In this document: positions 1 through 12,314 of the stretch, in pieces
How the letters are laid out: each line of letters begins with the position of its first letter
Numbering within the stretch: the stretch's first letter is position 1
Assembly: GCA_963575645.1 (NCBI GenBank)
Contig: OY754476.1
Span: 4,650,001-4,714,000, forward strand
Origin: Xanthostigma xanthostigma
Lineage: Eukaryota; Arthropoda; Insecta; Raphidioptera; Raphidiidae
Direction: 5' to 3'
DNA: 64,000 nt
Notes under the pieces: model-generated
What the model saw: the letters and a program-made list of their open reading frames with translations, nothing else
What the model was told of the DNA's origin: nothing
Database searches by the model: none
Made by a program: the position numbers and the translations under genes

Positions 1-193
1 GTGCCAAATACGATTTAAAAAAATAATCTGAATGGAATTTAACAGATTTTCATTATTACCTAATCACCTATATATATAAAATTTCATCTATGAATTGAAA
101 ATTAATAAGGTAAAAGATCCGCCAAAAACTAAAGGATACGAATCTTTCTTCTCTCTCGGATATCCGCGGATACGGATATCCGGCACATCACTA
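1..193 (-). mobile_element. Partial TAGTGATG hAT-like MITE
   Basis: The right-hand 193 bp of the family also found at 8275, 21795, 31856 and 54024. It ends ...ATCCGGCACATCACTA, the reverse complement of TAGTGATGTGCCGGAT. The left half is outside the window, so no target duplication can be read. It lies in the second BBS5 intron. Confidence 0.85.
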
Positions 194-293
194 GTTAAGA
201 CTTTCACATGTCAGCGCTTACGCGATAGAATTATGTGATTGAAAGAATGAATAATAATCAGTTATTTCTTATCGGATACATACACAAGCTCAC

Positions 294-641
294 GTTAGGA
301 TTTGATAAAGAATGCCAGATTATTCTTAAATTTGTAATAATTAGTTGCCCAATAATGCCTCCATTTCCTTTAGTATCTTCAATTGATTCCAGGCGATCAA
401 TTACCTTTTCTCCGGGTTTTAACCTTGCATATCTTTAAAAATATTTAATATAATAATAACAATATATAATTTACTAATCATCAAATTATTTTGAGTTGGT
501 GTACATTGTTTTTTTTTCGATGATTATTGCTAAGTAAATTATATAAAACATCAAATCAACATTCGTATCGATTCAAATATTATATACTTACGATAATGTT
601 ACATCGAACTTTACTTCTTTATCTACAAACACAGGTGCCAT
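294..641 (-). CDS. BBS5: BBS5, first two coding exons (truncated by window edge)
   Basis: BBS5 is a BBSome subunit with two PH-like (DM16) domains that binds phosphoinositides at cilia. Two short exons on the minus strand fit: exon 1 592-641 (ATG at 641-639, 50 nt, ends phase 2 before GTAAGT at 591) and exon 2 294-432 (acceptor AG at 433-434, 138 nt after the split codon, donor GTGAGC at 293). The joined 63 residues contain [20 protein letters not shown], then [11 protein letters not shown], which I recognise as the start of the first PH-like domain (family pattern [14 protein letters not shown]...TNLRI.WHSL). Later exons would lie below position 1. The intron leading to them carries the hAT-like repeat at 1-193. 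Lepidoptera have few ciliated cells (sensory neurons, sperm), so expression is probably narrow; that is inference. Confidence 0.85.
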
Positions 642-2360
642 TGTTAATAATTTTAGAAAACACTTGAATAGAAACAAAAATCAAATACTGTAAGTCAGCA
701 GTTAAAAAAAAACTGTCCTTTTAAATCGTGTATTTATTTGGTTGTCATAGTAACCGAGTATTGATTTGAATTTAAGCATTCTCATTTTGAAAAAGAGCTG
801 AGATATCTGCTAGTACAGTGCAAAAAAATACCAATAGAAGCAACTCGTTTGTATTCTGTTAACAAACATCCTGAATTGGAAGAAAATCGAGGAACTTCTA
901 AAAAAAGCTGCAAGATTGGGTATTTCATATGTTGGATAATTTGAGCAAATATGTTTTTCATTTTCAAAAAATGAAAAACTCAGTATTGTTTCTCTGTTCA
1001 ACGTTCGAAAGAAGATTTTTTTAGACGCCAGTGTCTATTCACCGCGTTCTTTTACATTAAGTATTCAATTTTCAAAAAAATATGTTTTTGGCACAAAAAT
1101 ACAATGTAAATTAATAAACATTAGCACTTTACCTCGAATTGAAAGTGGAATAAAAATTGAATTCAGCTTCGGCTGGAAAAATCACCTTCGGCCAGACTTT
1201 AACTTCCACATAATAAATAAACAGCTAAATCCTTATTTTTTAAAAACAATCATTTAATTTTTACAATATATTACACACTTTTCTTAATGTACACCTATAA
1301 TTTTTGTACAATACAGAAATATTTTTAACGTTTTATTTGCACTACATTATAAATATTTTGGCATAACAAAAAAACATGGTTAGGGATTAATTAAAAAAGT
1401 TCGTTTTTTTAATACAGAAATTAATTTCAATATTAGTAATGGCAAGAAAAACCGCTAGGTGTTAAAACTGTAAAGTTATGCAGTAGTAATATCTAAAAAA
1501 AGCACAATTTTCGCATATAGGTAATACGGCGAGGAGGGGGCTCATAAATGAGATCGTTGACCACAATGTATGGAATTTTTAATTTTTCAATGTTTATTCT
1601 GAAAAATTTATGAACAAATGATATATAATCCAACAATTGTTTAAAAAAAAAACCCCTTTGCATTCCGGGAGTGCCGGCGGAAGTGAAAACTTGAATATTA
1701 ACGTCTTACGAATTTTCGATCAAAATGGTTTGTATCATAGATTGCATTTTTATGTACGATATTTCAACGCTAGATGTCTAACGTATAAATAAAAGTTTCC
1801 GTCTTACGAGTATAGATGTACAGTCAAACCTCATAGTGAGTGAGAACTGGGTAAGGTGTCCTGACGCCTGACGCGAGTTTAACATTTTTTACCCATTACA
1901 AAAAAAGTGTACAACGCCGCTAAAGAAGTTTTCACTTCAAAAAAATCAAAACCAAAATTAAATATTCCTAACACAAAGGGATTAAATAACGTAATTATAA
2001 ACATAACGATTTGATTCATTGAGAAATGTTTTTCTTTTATGCAGAAACCTTGTTAACAATGCGTTTTAGCAATGTTCCGATCGCGTTATAGGGTTTGTAT
2101 ATTTAAAAAAAATATATGAATTCACAAATCATCGGTGATACTAGCGTGTTATGCCACTCTTTGATACAATTCCGCGCGTGGCGTTCCCTCGATCATTTGT
2201 TTGCGCTATGTAAAATTTTGTTTCCAACACTCTGCGACTACGCTGTTAAGTGAATTATTTATTTTTTATACCGTGTATATGTTCCAAATAAAATACAACT
2301 ACAGACTATATTTTTAGTAACTTAAACGCTTTTCTTGTAAGTTACAAATAATAATTTATA
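642..2360. other. Intergenic region upstream of BBS5
   Basis: AT-rich DNA with no convincing gene. The BBS5 promoter should lie just above 641, but no TATA box or CpG-rich block stands out. Around 790-960 the plus strand has a short frame containing VNKHPELEENRGTSKKSC that I cannot assign. The only clear element is the short repeat at 1652-1942. Confidence 0.5.
1652..1942. mobile_element. 'gagtgccggc' short repeat, copy 1
   Basis: It shares the start gggagtgccggcggaagtg, a middle ttcgatca...tcctgacg and the end ...cgccgctaaagaagttttc with the repeats at 7070-7240 and, in reverse, 40404-40746. This copy has about 100 extra bases in the middle. The family looks SINE-like (short, no terminal inverted repeats, no coding capacity), but I cannot place pol III boxes. 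Confidence 0.6.
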
Positions 2361-2847
2361 CAGTGGTACCTCGACATACGAGTTTAATTCGTTCCGCAAC
2401 CTTGCTCGTATCTTGAATTACTCGCATCTCGATGCAAATTTCCCCATACAAGACAATTGAACTACCATTAATCCGTTCCAACCCCCAAAATGTCACCCCA
2501 GTTTGAATAATAAAAACGTATTTATAAATGACAAATATTTATTGTACAAAAACAAAAAAGAGAATGTAAAGAAATAAATTAGATATCCTCACTGGTCTTT
2601 GCCTTTTTCGCTACATTTTTCTCGCTTTCACCTGTAGGCCGTTTAGAAAAAAACATGTCCAAGGAGGTTTGTTTCTTCCTCCCTCTCAGAATGTTCCGGA
2701 AATGAGTTAGGCAAGTGTCATTAAACCTGTTAAACCGAACTCGTATCTCGAATTTCGCTCGTAACTCAAAGCAAAAAATCACTCGCTCGCCGGCTCGTAT
2801 CTCGAAAAACTCGTATGTTGGGGCACTCGTATGTCGAGGTACCACTG
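2361..2847 (-). mobile_element. pogo/Tigger-like element, internally deleted
   Basis: Terminal inverted repeats CAGTGGTACCTCGACATACG at both ends, flanked by TA on each side (2359-2360 and 2848-2849). A minus-strand frame ending at 2579 has LRGRKKQTSLDMFFSKRP near its C terminus, which resembles the basic tail of pogo/Tigger transposases. The catalytic core is missing, so this is a non-autonomous derivative. Confidence 0.75.
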
Positions 2848-3127
2848 TACATGGATTGTAGTCGAATGAAAATAACTTTCGGGCTCTGGTTTCGTACTGG
2901 TTTTTAATGATATAGTATTATATACTATGACGATATACTTTTGAAAATTAATAGAGTATCAAAAAATCCATTATAAGCAATTATTTTATATTTATCTTAC
3001 TTTCAATAAATTCAGTTGTTTTTTTCTTCCTGCTAAATAATAGTGGTGGTTTCGGTTACTGAAATAAAAGTTTTTTTCAACCCTTGAAATTATTACCATC
3101 AAATGTTTAGATAAAAAAAAATTCGTA

Positions 3128-6100
3128 TCAATTTCTCGAAATGAAGTCTGTCAGTTGAGCTATACTGTGTTCTTGTGATATTGCAGCAACTTCTTTCAGC
3201 CATTCATCTAATAATACAGCACTTAAAAACACATTGTCAATCGTCGAAGGACTACGTATTGTTAATTCGTTTTGGGTCATTAACATCGGTAACTCTTGGC
3301 TCGGTGAATCGTCGGTTGCTTGCCTGTATCTTTTACTATTCCCTGTGAATATTGAAGCAATTTAAATTTTTATAATAGGTTGAGGTATTCGACACTACAG
3401 TATGTAAACGCGAAGGTGCACATAGGGAAATTAGCATTGGGAAAAAATACTTGGATCAGAGTTAGCCATGACTGCATTAATTGTTATTTCTATTGAATTA
3501 TCGTGGTAATCTTGAGGATTTCTATTTTATTTTGATTTATTTTTATTTTACTTGGCTTTTTTAATAATAAAAAGCTCTTATAAATCATTATTTTAATTTT
3601 TTGGTACAAAAATTAAACAAAAAAACAACTCCATCTGTTTGGAAACATTTCATCCAAAAATTGTCTGACCAGTATGACGTATGCGCGTCGGTAAATCAGT
3701 GACCCAAATGTCTTTAGGTTCAACACGAATAGGCGGATATTTGATCTGGCACCATATTTTAGTATTTTTGGGAATTTAATGTCCCATTAATAAAAAAAGT
3801 CCGATTATGTTGTAATCATTTGAATATTTTCTTCGGTAGTATACACATTCATTTTGCAAAAGAATATTATCTGTCAAATTGGAAAACAAAATTTCAAGGC
3901 TCACTCTGATCCAGTCATTTTTTCCCAATGTTAATTTCCCTATGTGCACCTTACGTGTTTACATACTGTATAAAAAATAAATGATTAAACGACGATTTAC
4001 TATTAAATAGCCTATTTCAATCGCCATTATGAAAAACCAAATAATATAATCTTGACCGCTGTATTACATTATAGAAAAAGACTTACTTAAATAATTTGAT
4101 CCGATACTGGTTCTCCTGAACATAGAAGATATAGACGTCGTGAAACTCGGTCGTCTCACTTCATGTTTACGGATTTGCTCGCTAGGTGAACTGGCGGAAG
4201 TCGAAGACGTAACGGATTCAATAGCTTTTCTTCTCGAGTTAACCAATCGACATTCTCTTTCTAATAACCAATCGCGAGCATGTTCTAATATTTGGCTTGC
4301 ATCGCTATGCCTGTATACATATTCGTCGATTTTCAGTTTTATAGATCCGACCACCTTGAAAGAAATCGATTTCATGAAAAAGAAAACAGTTGTGTGGTTT
4401 TAAGAAACCACGACGCAAGTGAAACTTTTATTGGATTGTAGGCGTTGGATTGTAGACACTTATCCATCACGATTAATTATAAACAACAATATTCACATGA
4501 ATACACGAATAAAAACATGTAAACACTGTACAGCACTTGCCCGCATGACAGACTGACTATGTGTTATACATACTACACGGTCAGCTGATGCTAACCATGG
4601 ACGCCGCCATATTGGCCTTGGCTGCTCTACCGAGCGCCTACTCCGAACGCCTTTCACTTTACCCCTACTCCGCGGCCGCCTGTAATGCGACATGCAACAG
4701 ACGGCCAGAAAAATTCGGGGCGATAGAATAAAAGTTTCACTTTAATAATTTAAATCGTTCGTCGAGGCAGAGAATTTCGTTAGTTTTGCTCGACATTTAC
4801 CTGAAACAACGACTGCACATTCGGTTGCAAAACAAGTTGATGGTTCAGTAAATATGACTGTAGTAATGTTTGTGGATAGACAGCCAACCTTGATATTATA
4901 CCAGTTAAATGTAAATTTACATAGAAATTATTTGTCAACATACTGCTTAATTTATTGAATATTGTATCCAAAAACTGTCCAACACAAGGTAAAACTTTAT
5001 TTGTTTGTTCAGACTGCATATTATCATCGATTATATATTGATCATTATTTGTTCTAGACGATATTTTCCAAATAGGCTTTGAACTATTAATTTCATCGAC
5101 TCGAAATTTCAAGCTTTCATATCCGCTACTTTCTCCCAAAGATTGCAAACTATTCGTAGCCGTTCTATCGGCAGATTCACAGATATCTTCGCTGTTTACG
5201 GGATCGTTTGTCAAACATTCTTCTAATGCCAAAGTATCGGACACGCTTACACTACTGGCAACGTCGTCAACTAGAATATTGTGCCGTTTACTGTTTATTT
5301 GTTTGTGCTTCGGTTTGCTATCGTATTCTGAACTCCATGACTCACAAGCCTGTCGACAGGCAAATATTTTCTGTCTTGCGTCACATAAGTAAGCATGATA
5401 GTTTCCGTACAGAGACTCGTTTTGTTGTGAACCGTAGTGACTCCACGTAGATGGCAAAGACACAGAAATTTCAGAAGAACCGTTCGAAGACGTTCGACTA
5501 AATCGTCTGACTTCGACCGGCGTTGAAATATTTGGCCGGCAACAATTAGGCGTTAAAGACAACAATTTATCAGTGTTCAAACAATACGCATCGGTACCGG
5601 AAATCAAATGGCGTTGTGACAGCATAACGTGAGAGCATGGCCTTAAATGCCGAAAAATCAATTCCAACATGATATCTTCACAGTTCAAATCCACTAGCGT
5701 ATCAAACAACGCCAGCGAAACTAAGCAAAGCTGCAAAAGATTTACTATTTAATATTGTGCATTCACTACTATCGATAAAAGTACAATAGACCCCTCACAC
5801 TTGCGGTTATGGCGCGAAAACTCAAAAACTTATACGTCGATGTGAAAATTCGTCAAAAAGAACTTATTTTGTCAGGCATTACAAATAAAAATCGCGTTTA
5901 AAGCATAGATATATATATTTAATAGATTTCGGATACACTAGCGCCTCCTGTACCTTTTAGAAGTCATTTTGTACGTGGAAAACGCCGTAAAAAGCGCGCG
6001 AGATTCAAAAATATTAATTATTTTATATGATTTTATTGAGAAAAACGACAAAACTCACAGTAAACAGTGATATTTCGCTCCAAAACCTATTATTGTACTG

Positions 6101-9100
6101 AAACGTTTCAAAAATTACAAAATTGAGCATAAATATAATGTAAAAGCTTAGAACATTTTACATTGTCAATTTGGCATCAAGGTTGACAAGCATTGATGCC
6201 AATCTGACAATGTAAAATGTTCTAAGCTTTTATATTATATTTATGCTCAATTTTGTAATTTTTGAAACGTTTCAATATAAAAATAGGTTTTGGAGCGAAA
6301 TATCACTGTTTACTGCGAGTTTTTTTGTTTTTCCATTAACATCATATTATAGAATATTTAATCTTTTTGAATCCCGCGCGCTTTTTACGGCGTTTTCCAC
6401 GTACAAAATAGCTTCCATATGGCTTCTAATTGGAACTATTCCGCACAATGCTCAAGGATAGGCATCCGCTATCTATTAATATATATATATCTATGGTTTA
6501 AAGTGGTTCACTGCCTCTATGCTGTTCTGTTAAGCCCAACAGTCGTATCTGACAAGGAGGTAATTTCGAGATAAAAGATTTTTTTTTTTTACCAACTTGA
6601 TTTGCGATTTCAGTTATAGACATTGAATATGCGATTTCTTAAAAACTCGTTAGCAGGTACGGCATTATGTTGCAACAGAAAGATAAGACTTTTTTACCGT
6701 TATCTAAAAACGGCTTAAATTTGTAGATACGACATATGGGATTAACGCGACAGTATATGGAAGACATTCGAATCAAATCCCGCCGGTAGGTGACGGAGCC
6801 CATCGTAAACGGTTTACTGAATTTTATGTATTTACTCGAACGGGTCCATTGATTCTTTCAATTAATAAATCCAGTATTTGCGTGTTATTGTAGTTTGGCT
6901 CCAGAAGAAAATGTATAACGGCCGGTAATAGTCCCGGGTTTGTTACCGATCTCAAAATTAAATCCAAATACGCAATAGCCGCTATCTGTTCGTCGACATT
7001 CGCCTAAAACATATTGCTATGGCTAGAAAATTATTAAAATAAATTCGTTGTCTAAATACTGAAAAAAAAGACGGGTTGCACTCCGGGAGTGCCGGCAGAA
7101 GTGAAAACATGAATATTACCTCTACTCTCCATCCGTCTTACGAATTTTCGATCAGGTCACGTGTCCTGACGCGAGTTTAACATTTTTTACCCATTACAAA
7201 AAAAGTGTACAACGCCGCTAAAGAAGTTTTCACTTCAAAAATGACTTACCTCTAAGAGAGCTGAGCCTAATACAGGTATTAAAAAACCGTTATTAAAGAA
7301 ATCCATAAGTTGTTTCTTAATAAATGGATGAGCTACTTGAGCTACAGCATTGCAAAATTCTAATGAATTCATAAATAGCGCCAATTCACTAATGTCTTTA
7401 ACATCATCAGCCGTCAATCGATGCCAGTCTTCCACTTCAATATCTAACGTTCTCGGTAACACTGAATACAAACCGCTCAAGCCTAAAAACATTGTAAATT
7501 ATTTTACAGGTTCACACATTCACTTTACTATGATCTAGGGATGCATCGATACGCTTTTTCGCCGATATGATACCGATACTCTTATAAAAATATCGACGAT
7601 ACCGATACCGATACGCTTATTGTGAATTCAAAAATGAAGGCTTAATAAATAAATCACAAGTCAGATTTTTTTTTATTAATATAAAAAGTAGAGACAGGTT
7701 AATATTAGATAATTAAAAATTTTAGTAATTAAAATTAACATTGACAAGATTTTTGTTTAAAAAACAAAGTAATCTTAAGTTTTGCGGAGAAAGGCGATTT
7801 CGCAAGTCTGTTTGAATAAGACCTGTGCTGGAAAATAGTCTCTCAGATGCGACAGAACTCATTTGGAAACTAAAGTTTCCCCGAGCATTGTTCGTACCTC
7901 GTATGCAACGAAATAGACGCGAGGCCAAAGCGGGCGGGAGAAACAAGACACTCACAAGCGCGGGGTTTCCCCGAGCATAGTTCGTGCCTCGTTTGTAACG
8001 AAATAGATGAGACAACACGCTCGTTTACACTACATTTTTAAATTAAAGTATTGTTGAATCGGTCATAAAAATATCGTCGATACCGATATATCGGCTAACC
8101 CGAAGTATCGTCGATATATCGGTATCGGATGCATCGCTAGTATGATCTAAACGTTTTTTTTAATCGGCGTTTTTTCTACATTCTCAATTCACGACATTTT
8201 AAATCGATATATTATAAGTATTTACTTATAATATTGAACTACGCATTGCAAGTCTGAATAGAAGACGTTTAAAGTAGTGATGTGCCGGATCGTTAAAAAT
8301 GTATATCCGCGGATATGGATCTGAATACGGATTTTTGGTTTCAAGATCCGCGGATACGGATACGGATCTTAACTTTCTTAGAGTACGCGGCGGTAAATAT
8401 TGCACATCGACCTTTGGAAAGAGACTATCTGTTATGGGAAAAAGTTATTGACCTCTTTAAGAGTTAACTCTCATAACAGATTGTCTCTTTCCAAAGATCG
8501 ATGTGCAATATCTCATTATAAAGATAGTTGATTTAGTACCTTTGAGTTATGTACTATTAGTATGGTACTCACTACGATCAATGTTTGCAATATAAAAGTG
8601 CCAAATACGATTTAAAAAAATAAAAAATAATCTGAATGGAATTTAACAGGTTTTCATTATATATAAGTGATTAGGTATATCCGGCACATCACTAGTTTAA
8701 AGCAACGATTTTACATTTACAGCAATCGGCGACTACGTGTACAATAAAAACTAATATTAAAAATACCTGTCGCTAATACTGGGCACACATTAGAATGTTC
8801 TGCAATGTACATTCCGATAATCGTGTTTCTTTTTGACAACGTCATGCAAAGCAAAAGTGCGTCTCTGGCTTGAAAACCTATCGGACCTTCTCTATGAACA
8901 AATGGTATAAGCAATGAAAATATGATAAACCTAAAACACCATTTCAATATATATATAATAAATATCCATAAACAACTATTTAGTGCACATGAGTCGAGAT
9001 GATATTATATGAGTCGATAAACAGTTTACATTATTACAAATCGGTTAGAAATTATCCAGAGATAATGCCTCACATTAAAACCGACGAAGTTGAAATTTTA

Positions 9101-9953
9101 TTATAATTTAAGACGGCGACATATCGTTTAAATATAGGTTTACCGACTTATACAACCTTCTCTTAAAATAAAACATACTTGGCATTAGAATTTGGACGAG
9201 AACAAAAAAATAAATCTAGTAAGTCTACGTTTTGCATTAGCGATATGCATAGCTGATTCAAAAGAGCGACTAATCCGGACTCAACTTCTGGCGGGAAACA
9301 TTCCGCCTGACAGGACATTAACAACTTAAGCAGCGGTTTTAAGAACGGTTCATGTACCAAAAGTAAATGGCTCGATTGGCTCACCAACATTTCATACAAT
9401 TTCATCTGTTCTAATCTGACTGCGTTATTGTATCTGCAATATAAAATAAATTTGATAGTGGCGTACGTCGACAGGAAGACGAATCGAATGTAAAAAAAAA
9501 AATGAAATATATATAAACCTTCCCGTTCGAACACCCCATTCAAAAAGTTTGTCTAATAAATTTTCACTTAATAAATGTTCCAAGCAAGGAGTGCAGTTTT
9601 CTGATGTAGGTAATTGACTAGTACTGACTTCTCGATTCTTAAGTTCATATAACAACAATCTCATAATTTGCTCCAAATGATTAACTACGCCTAAGACATC
9701 GTCGTGGGTCGGAGACTGCTAAAAAATAAGACATTCGATGTGTTTAATCTTTTGACGACAAAAAAAGAAAAACAGATTACAAATTAATTGAATAACATAC
9801 CTGATTTCTCCTTATTATTTTATATGCTTGTTGCCAGTGCTCTCTGAAACTGTCATAACAAGCCGAGGGATCGGCTGACGCCAATTCTTCCACGGAACAC
9901 ATACGCTGTCTTCCAAAATTTGAACGAAATGACGACCCGTTTATCCAACTCAT
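3128..9953 (-). CDS. FHIP: FHIP1-type FTS-Hook-interacting protein (FAM160A family)
   Basis: Family role: FHIP proteins join AKTIP/FTS and a Hook coiled coil to link dynein-dynactin to early endosomes. Coding exons in transcription order are 9953-9801, 9718-9519, 9433-9179, 8930-8767, 7482-7250, 7003-6836, 5730-4801, 4354-4087 and 3342-3128. All have GT-AG ends and agreeing phases, totalling 2586 nt (861 aa plus TGA). I recognise the family from IPFVHREG..., QARDALLL, LALFMNSLEFCNAV, LRPCSHVMLSQ and the C-terminal block LKEVAAISQEHS. The start is MSWINGSS at 9953, preferred over an upstream in-frame Met at 10013. Human FHIP1B is somewhat longer, mainly in the low-complexity middle (exon 7 here). 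Introns 1 and 2 are 82 and 85 bp; introns 4 to 8 are enlarged by transposons. HSPA14 lies upstream on the same strand, too far away to suggest shared regulation. Confidence 0.93.
3398..3968 (-). mobile_element. mariner-like deletion derivative, copy 1
   Basis: Inverted ends CAGTATGTAAACGCG / ...ACACGTAAACATACTG-type, flanked by TA. It has a decayed transposase frame on the minus strand matching the copies at 19474 and 50983. It lies in FHIP intron 8 (3343-4086) and accounts for 571 of its 744 bp. Confidence 0.75.
4386..4744. mobile_element. 'AAGTGAAACTTTTATT' repeat, copy 1
   Basis: About 350 bp nearly identical to 34148-34494. It carries short inverted repeats (AAGTGAAACTTTTATT near the left end, AATAAAAGTTTCACTT at the right end) and a small terminal hairpin. 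This copy has a 14-bp internal duplication (ggattgtag...) absent from the other. It fills most of FHIP intron 7 (4355-4800), leaving about 87 bp. The 66-codon minus-strand frame shared by both copies probably reflects repeat age, not a protein. Confidence 0.7.
5904..6495. mobile_element. CATAGAT foldback element with 8-bp target duplication, copy 1
   Basis: A 592-bp near-perfect foldback beginning CATAGATATATATATTTAAT and ending ...ATATATATATCTATG. It is flanked on both sides by GTTTAAAG (5896-5903 and 6496-6503). No coding capacity was seen. Long inner arms (about 6045-6180 against 6185-6330) would form an extended hairpin. It lies in FHIP intron 6. Confidence 0.85.
7070..7240. mobile_element. 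'gagtgccggc' short repeat, copy 2
   Basis: A compact copy of the SINE-like family at 1652 and 40404. It makes up most of FHIP intron 5 (7004-7249), and its edge is about 10 bp from the 5' splice site at 7249. Confidence 0.65.
7537..8140 (-). mobile_element. hAT element remnant with dimerisation domain
   Basis: The ends (C)TAGGGATGCATCGATAC and ...GATGCATCGCTAG are imperfect inverted repeats, flanked by TATGATCT (7529-7536 and 8141-8148). A minus-strand frame (7722-8018) contains SSVASERLFSSTG and TDLRNRLSPQNL, the hallmark of the C-terminal hAT dimerisation domain. N-terminal and catalytic parts are gone. The inner sequence is rich in TATCGATA-like repeats. It lies in FHIP intron 4. Confidence 0.85.
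8275..8694 (+). mobile_element. TAGTGATG hAT-like MITE, copy 2
   Basis: Inverted ends TAGTGATGTGCCGGAT / ATCCGGCACATCACTA with a perfect 8-bp target duplication GTTTAAAG (8267-8274 and 8695-8702), matching the hAT preference nTnTAnAn. The interior has a strong hairpin (arms roughly 8399-8445 and 8465-8512). It is the second hAT-like insertion in FHIP intron 4. Confidence 0.9.
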
Positions 9954-11004
9954 TTTGATATATAATTCTATATTTGAATTGAAAGTATTGAAATAATCCC
10001 AAGAATCGTGCACTCTTTTGTGAGGTTATGCATAATTACTCATCTCTTTTTTATCATCAATTTACTTCAATAACACTCTATTAACAAAAAATTTAGCTAA
10101 CACAACTGCAATACGGCCCATCTATTAAATAAATTACAAAAAAAAACGTCACTTTCAAAGAAACGTCACATATTATATTTATCTGCATAAAGATCGAGAA
10201 AACACATTTTTAGAGATTTTTTGGTGCCCTTTTTTGGCATTGTCACTTTTTCTTTTTTTGAGAGATCTTCGTGACCTAATTTGTAAGATTAAAAACACAA
10301 CATGTTAAGTACCACTATCTCTACGCAATGATGCAAAATTTTAATACACATTAATTCTATTGCATATTTTGTATCGACGATGAAATACCAAGACACACCC
10401 TTAATTATCTTTATACAAGTAATTAACTGAAGTCAATAAAAAAAAAACTCACATCGATACTATTTTCATTTAAATATCTATTAGATAAAAATGATAATGA
10501 AATGCCCGTCGACAGGTGCTCGCAAGTACACTACCGCAATGGAACTAGTAGCTGTCATCTTTACCCAGCGATAAGATGAATTGACAGTGTCGTATCAATA
10601 ATTATTGGAAAAAATATTTTTCTAGTAAGTAATTCTATTTATAATTTTCTCTAATCATGACATAAATTGCTAATATTTTACTGAATCAACACGTACGATT
10701 TTGGGGATTTTTTGATCACCATCGACACGACCCCGTTATCGTTTTTTAGGGAACTCTTTTCTTTTCACTTCGCAAAATAAAAAAAAACGCCATCGCATCG
10801 ACACCACACCGTTATCGTTTTATAGAAATCGTAGGTGTTGATTCAGTAAAATTTTACCTATAAATTTTGTTATTCTTACTGTACAGTGGTCTTTGACATT
10901 TGTCGTTAAAAATTGCACCATTTCTGACATACCTTATAAAACAGTATTTTTAACTCCGCCACTGTATTTAGAAAAATGGAAATACAACAAAACGCGCTAA
11001 ATTC

Positions 11005-11830
11005 GGTTTTCAAGGTAACAATCATATATATTAATACGCTAAGGTTAAAGATGTTTGCCTCGCTTTTTAGAAAAAACCTCACAATTTCTCCACATAAATT
11101 ATATATCATTTTACAGATAATTGCTTGCTCTACTGACATCGACAACTAAAAAATTTATTATTGCTTTTGTTTTTGTAAATTAATTAAAATACAGCAACGC
11201 TGAACAACGTCTGCCATCTGACGGTTTTAATTTTGAAACAACGTCAACATTTCGATCTGTCATCTGACCTTCATATTGACACAATACTGCATACTGCCAT
11301 CTGACGGCTATAATTTTGAATCATCATCATATATATAAATACGCTAAGGTTAAAGATGTTTGCCTCCCTTTTTAGAAAAAACCTCACAATTTCTCCACAT
11401 AAATTATATATCATTTTACAGATAACTGCTTGTTCTACTGACATCGACAACTAAAAAATTTATTATTGCTTTTGTTTTTGTAAATTAATTATTAGCAACG
11501 CTGAACAACGTCTGCCATCTGACGGCTAAACAGCGAGCAACGCTGAACAGTGTCACAGCAATGCTGCATGATGCCATCTAACGGCTTAGCTCAACGCTTT
11601 TGCTACTTGCGCCTCTATATGACAATTTTAGTAAAATATTTCTTCGATCTGTCATCTGAGCTTCATATTGTAATACAACAAAAAGAAGAACGTTATAAGC
11701 AGTGTGCAAAATTAGAAACGAATTGAATACCTGCAATCATATTTAAAAAATAATTTTGTAAAGTGATAATTATTATACTTATTTAGTGCGAATAATTCGC
11801 ACAGGTCACACTAGTCAATATGTAATATGC
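11005..11830. repeat. Interspersed repeat with internal duplication
   Basis: The block tatattaatacgctaaggtt ... cttttgtttttgtaaatta occurs at about 11025-11190 and again at 11333-11490. A related single copy sits at 48686-49140. Short motifs 'gccatctgacgg' recur through it. Superfamily not identified. Confidence 0.65.
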
Positions 11831-12111
11831 AATTGAAAATAAATAATGCATAGTTTTAAAAATTAATCCTTAAGGCGTTCCGCATTGTTAATGTACGTTT
11901 CATTCGCACAGATATTATCTGTAAAACAATGATACTTTCAAGCATAATTTTATCTTCACTTATGCTTCGAGGCGATGTACTTCATAAAAGAAAAAAATAT
12001 TTCCTCTAGTCTTAGCTTTTCGTTCCGTGTAAAAATATCTTGTCACATTTTCTCGACTATATGTTGTCGTTTTAACGCACAGCAGACAGGACAAAGCTAT
12101 AAATATATATC

Positions 12112-12246
12112 TTACGGTTAATACAAGAAAGTAGTTTATTCGCGAATTAACCGACTAATAACCGAATTAACAAACGTCAAGGATTGGTGAATTCGGGTAT
12201 TAGCCGGTTAATTCGCGAATTAACTTCTTTCTTGTATTAACCGTAA
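12112..12246. repeat. Small foldback element
   Basis: Arms of about 50 bp starting TTACGGTTAATACAAGAAAG and ending with its complement, with a central spacer. It sits just downstream of the HSPA14 polyadenylation signal, so transcripts reading past that site would carry a strong hairpin. Confidence 0.7.
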
Positions 12247-12308
12247 CATATACATTTATGATCGGATTTTATTCCATAATGAAAAGGTAACAGCCATATT
12301 TACTATTT

Positions 12309-12314
12309 TTTATT
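12309..12314 (-). terminator. Candidate HSPA14 polyadenylation signal
   Basis: AATAAA on the minus strand, about 77 nt after the HSPA14 stop codon. Confidence 0.5.

Noticed and set aside
4493..4693. 66-aa frame MSHYRRPRSRGKVKG... as a conserved small gene
   Set aside because: The identical frame at 34241-34441 is explained by two near-identical copies of the same dispersed repeat; no other support.
6243..6461. 72-aa ORF in FHIP intron 6, also seen at 58812-59084
   Set aside because: Both lie in CATAGAT foldback elements; their similarity follows from the repeat.
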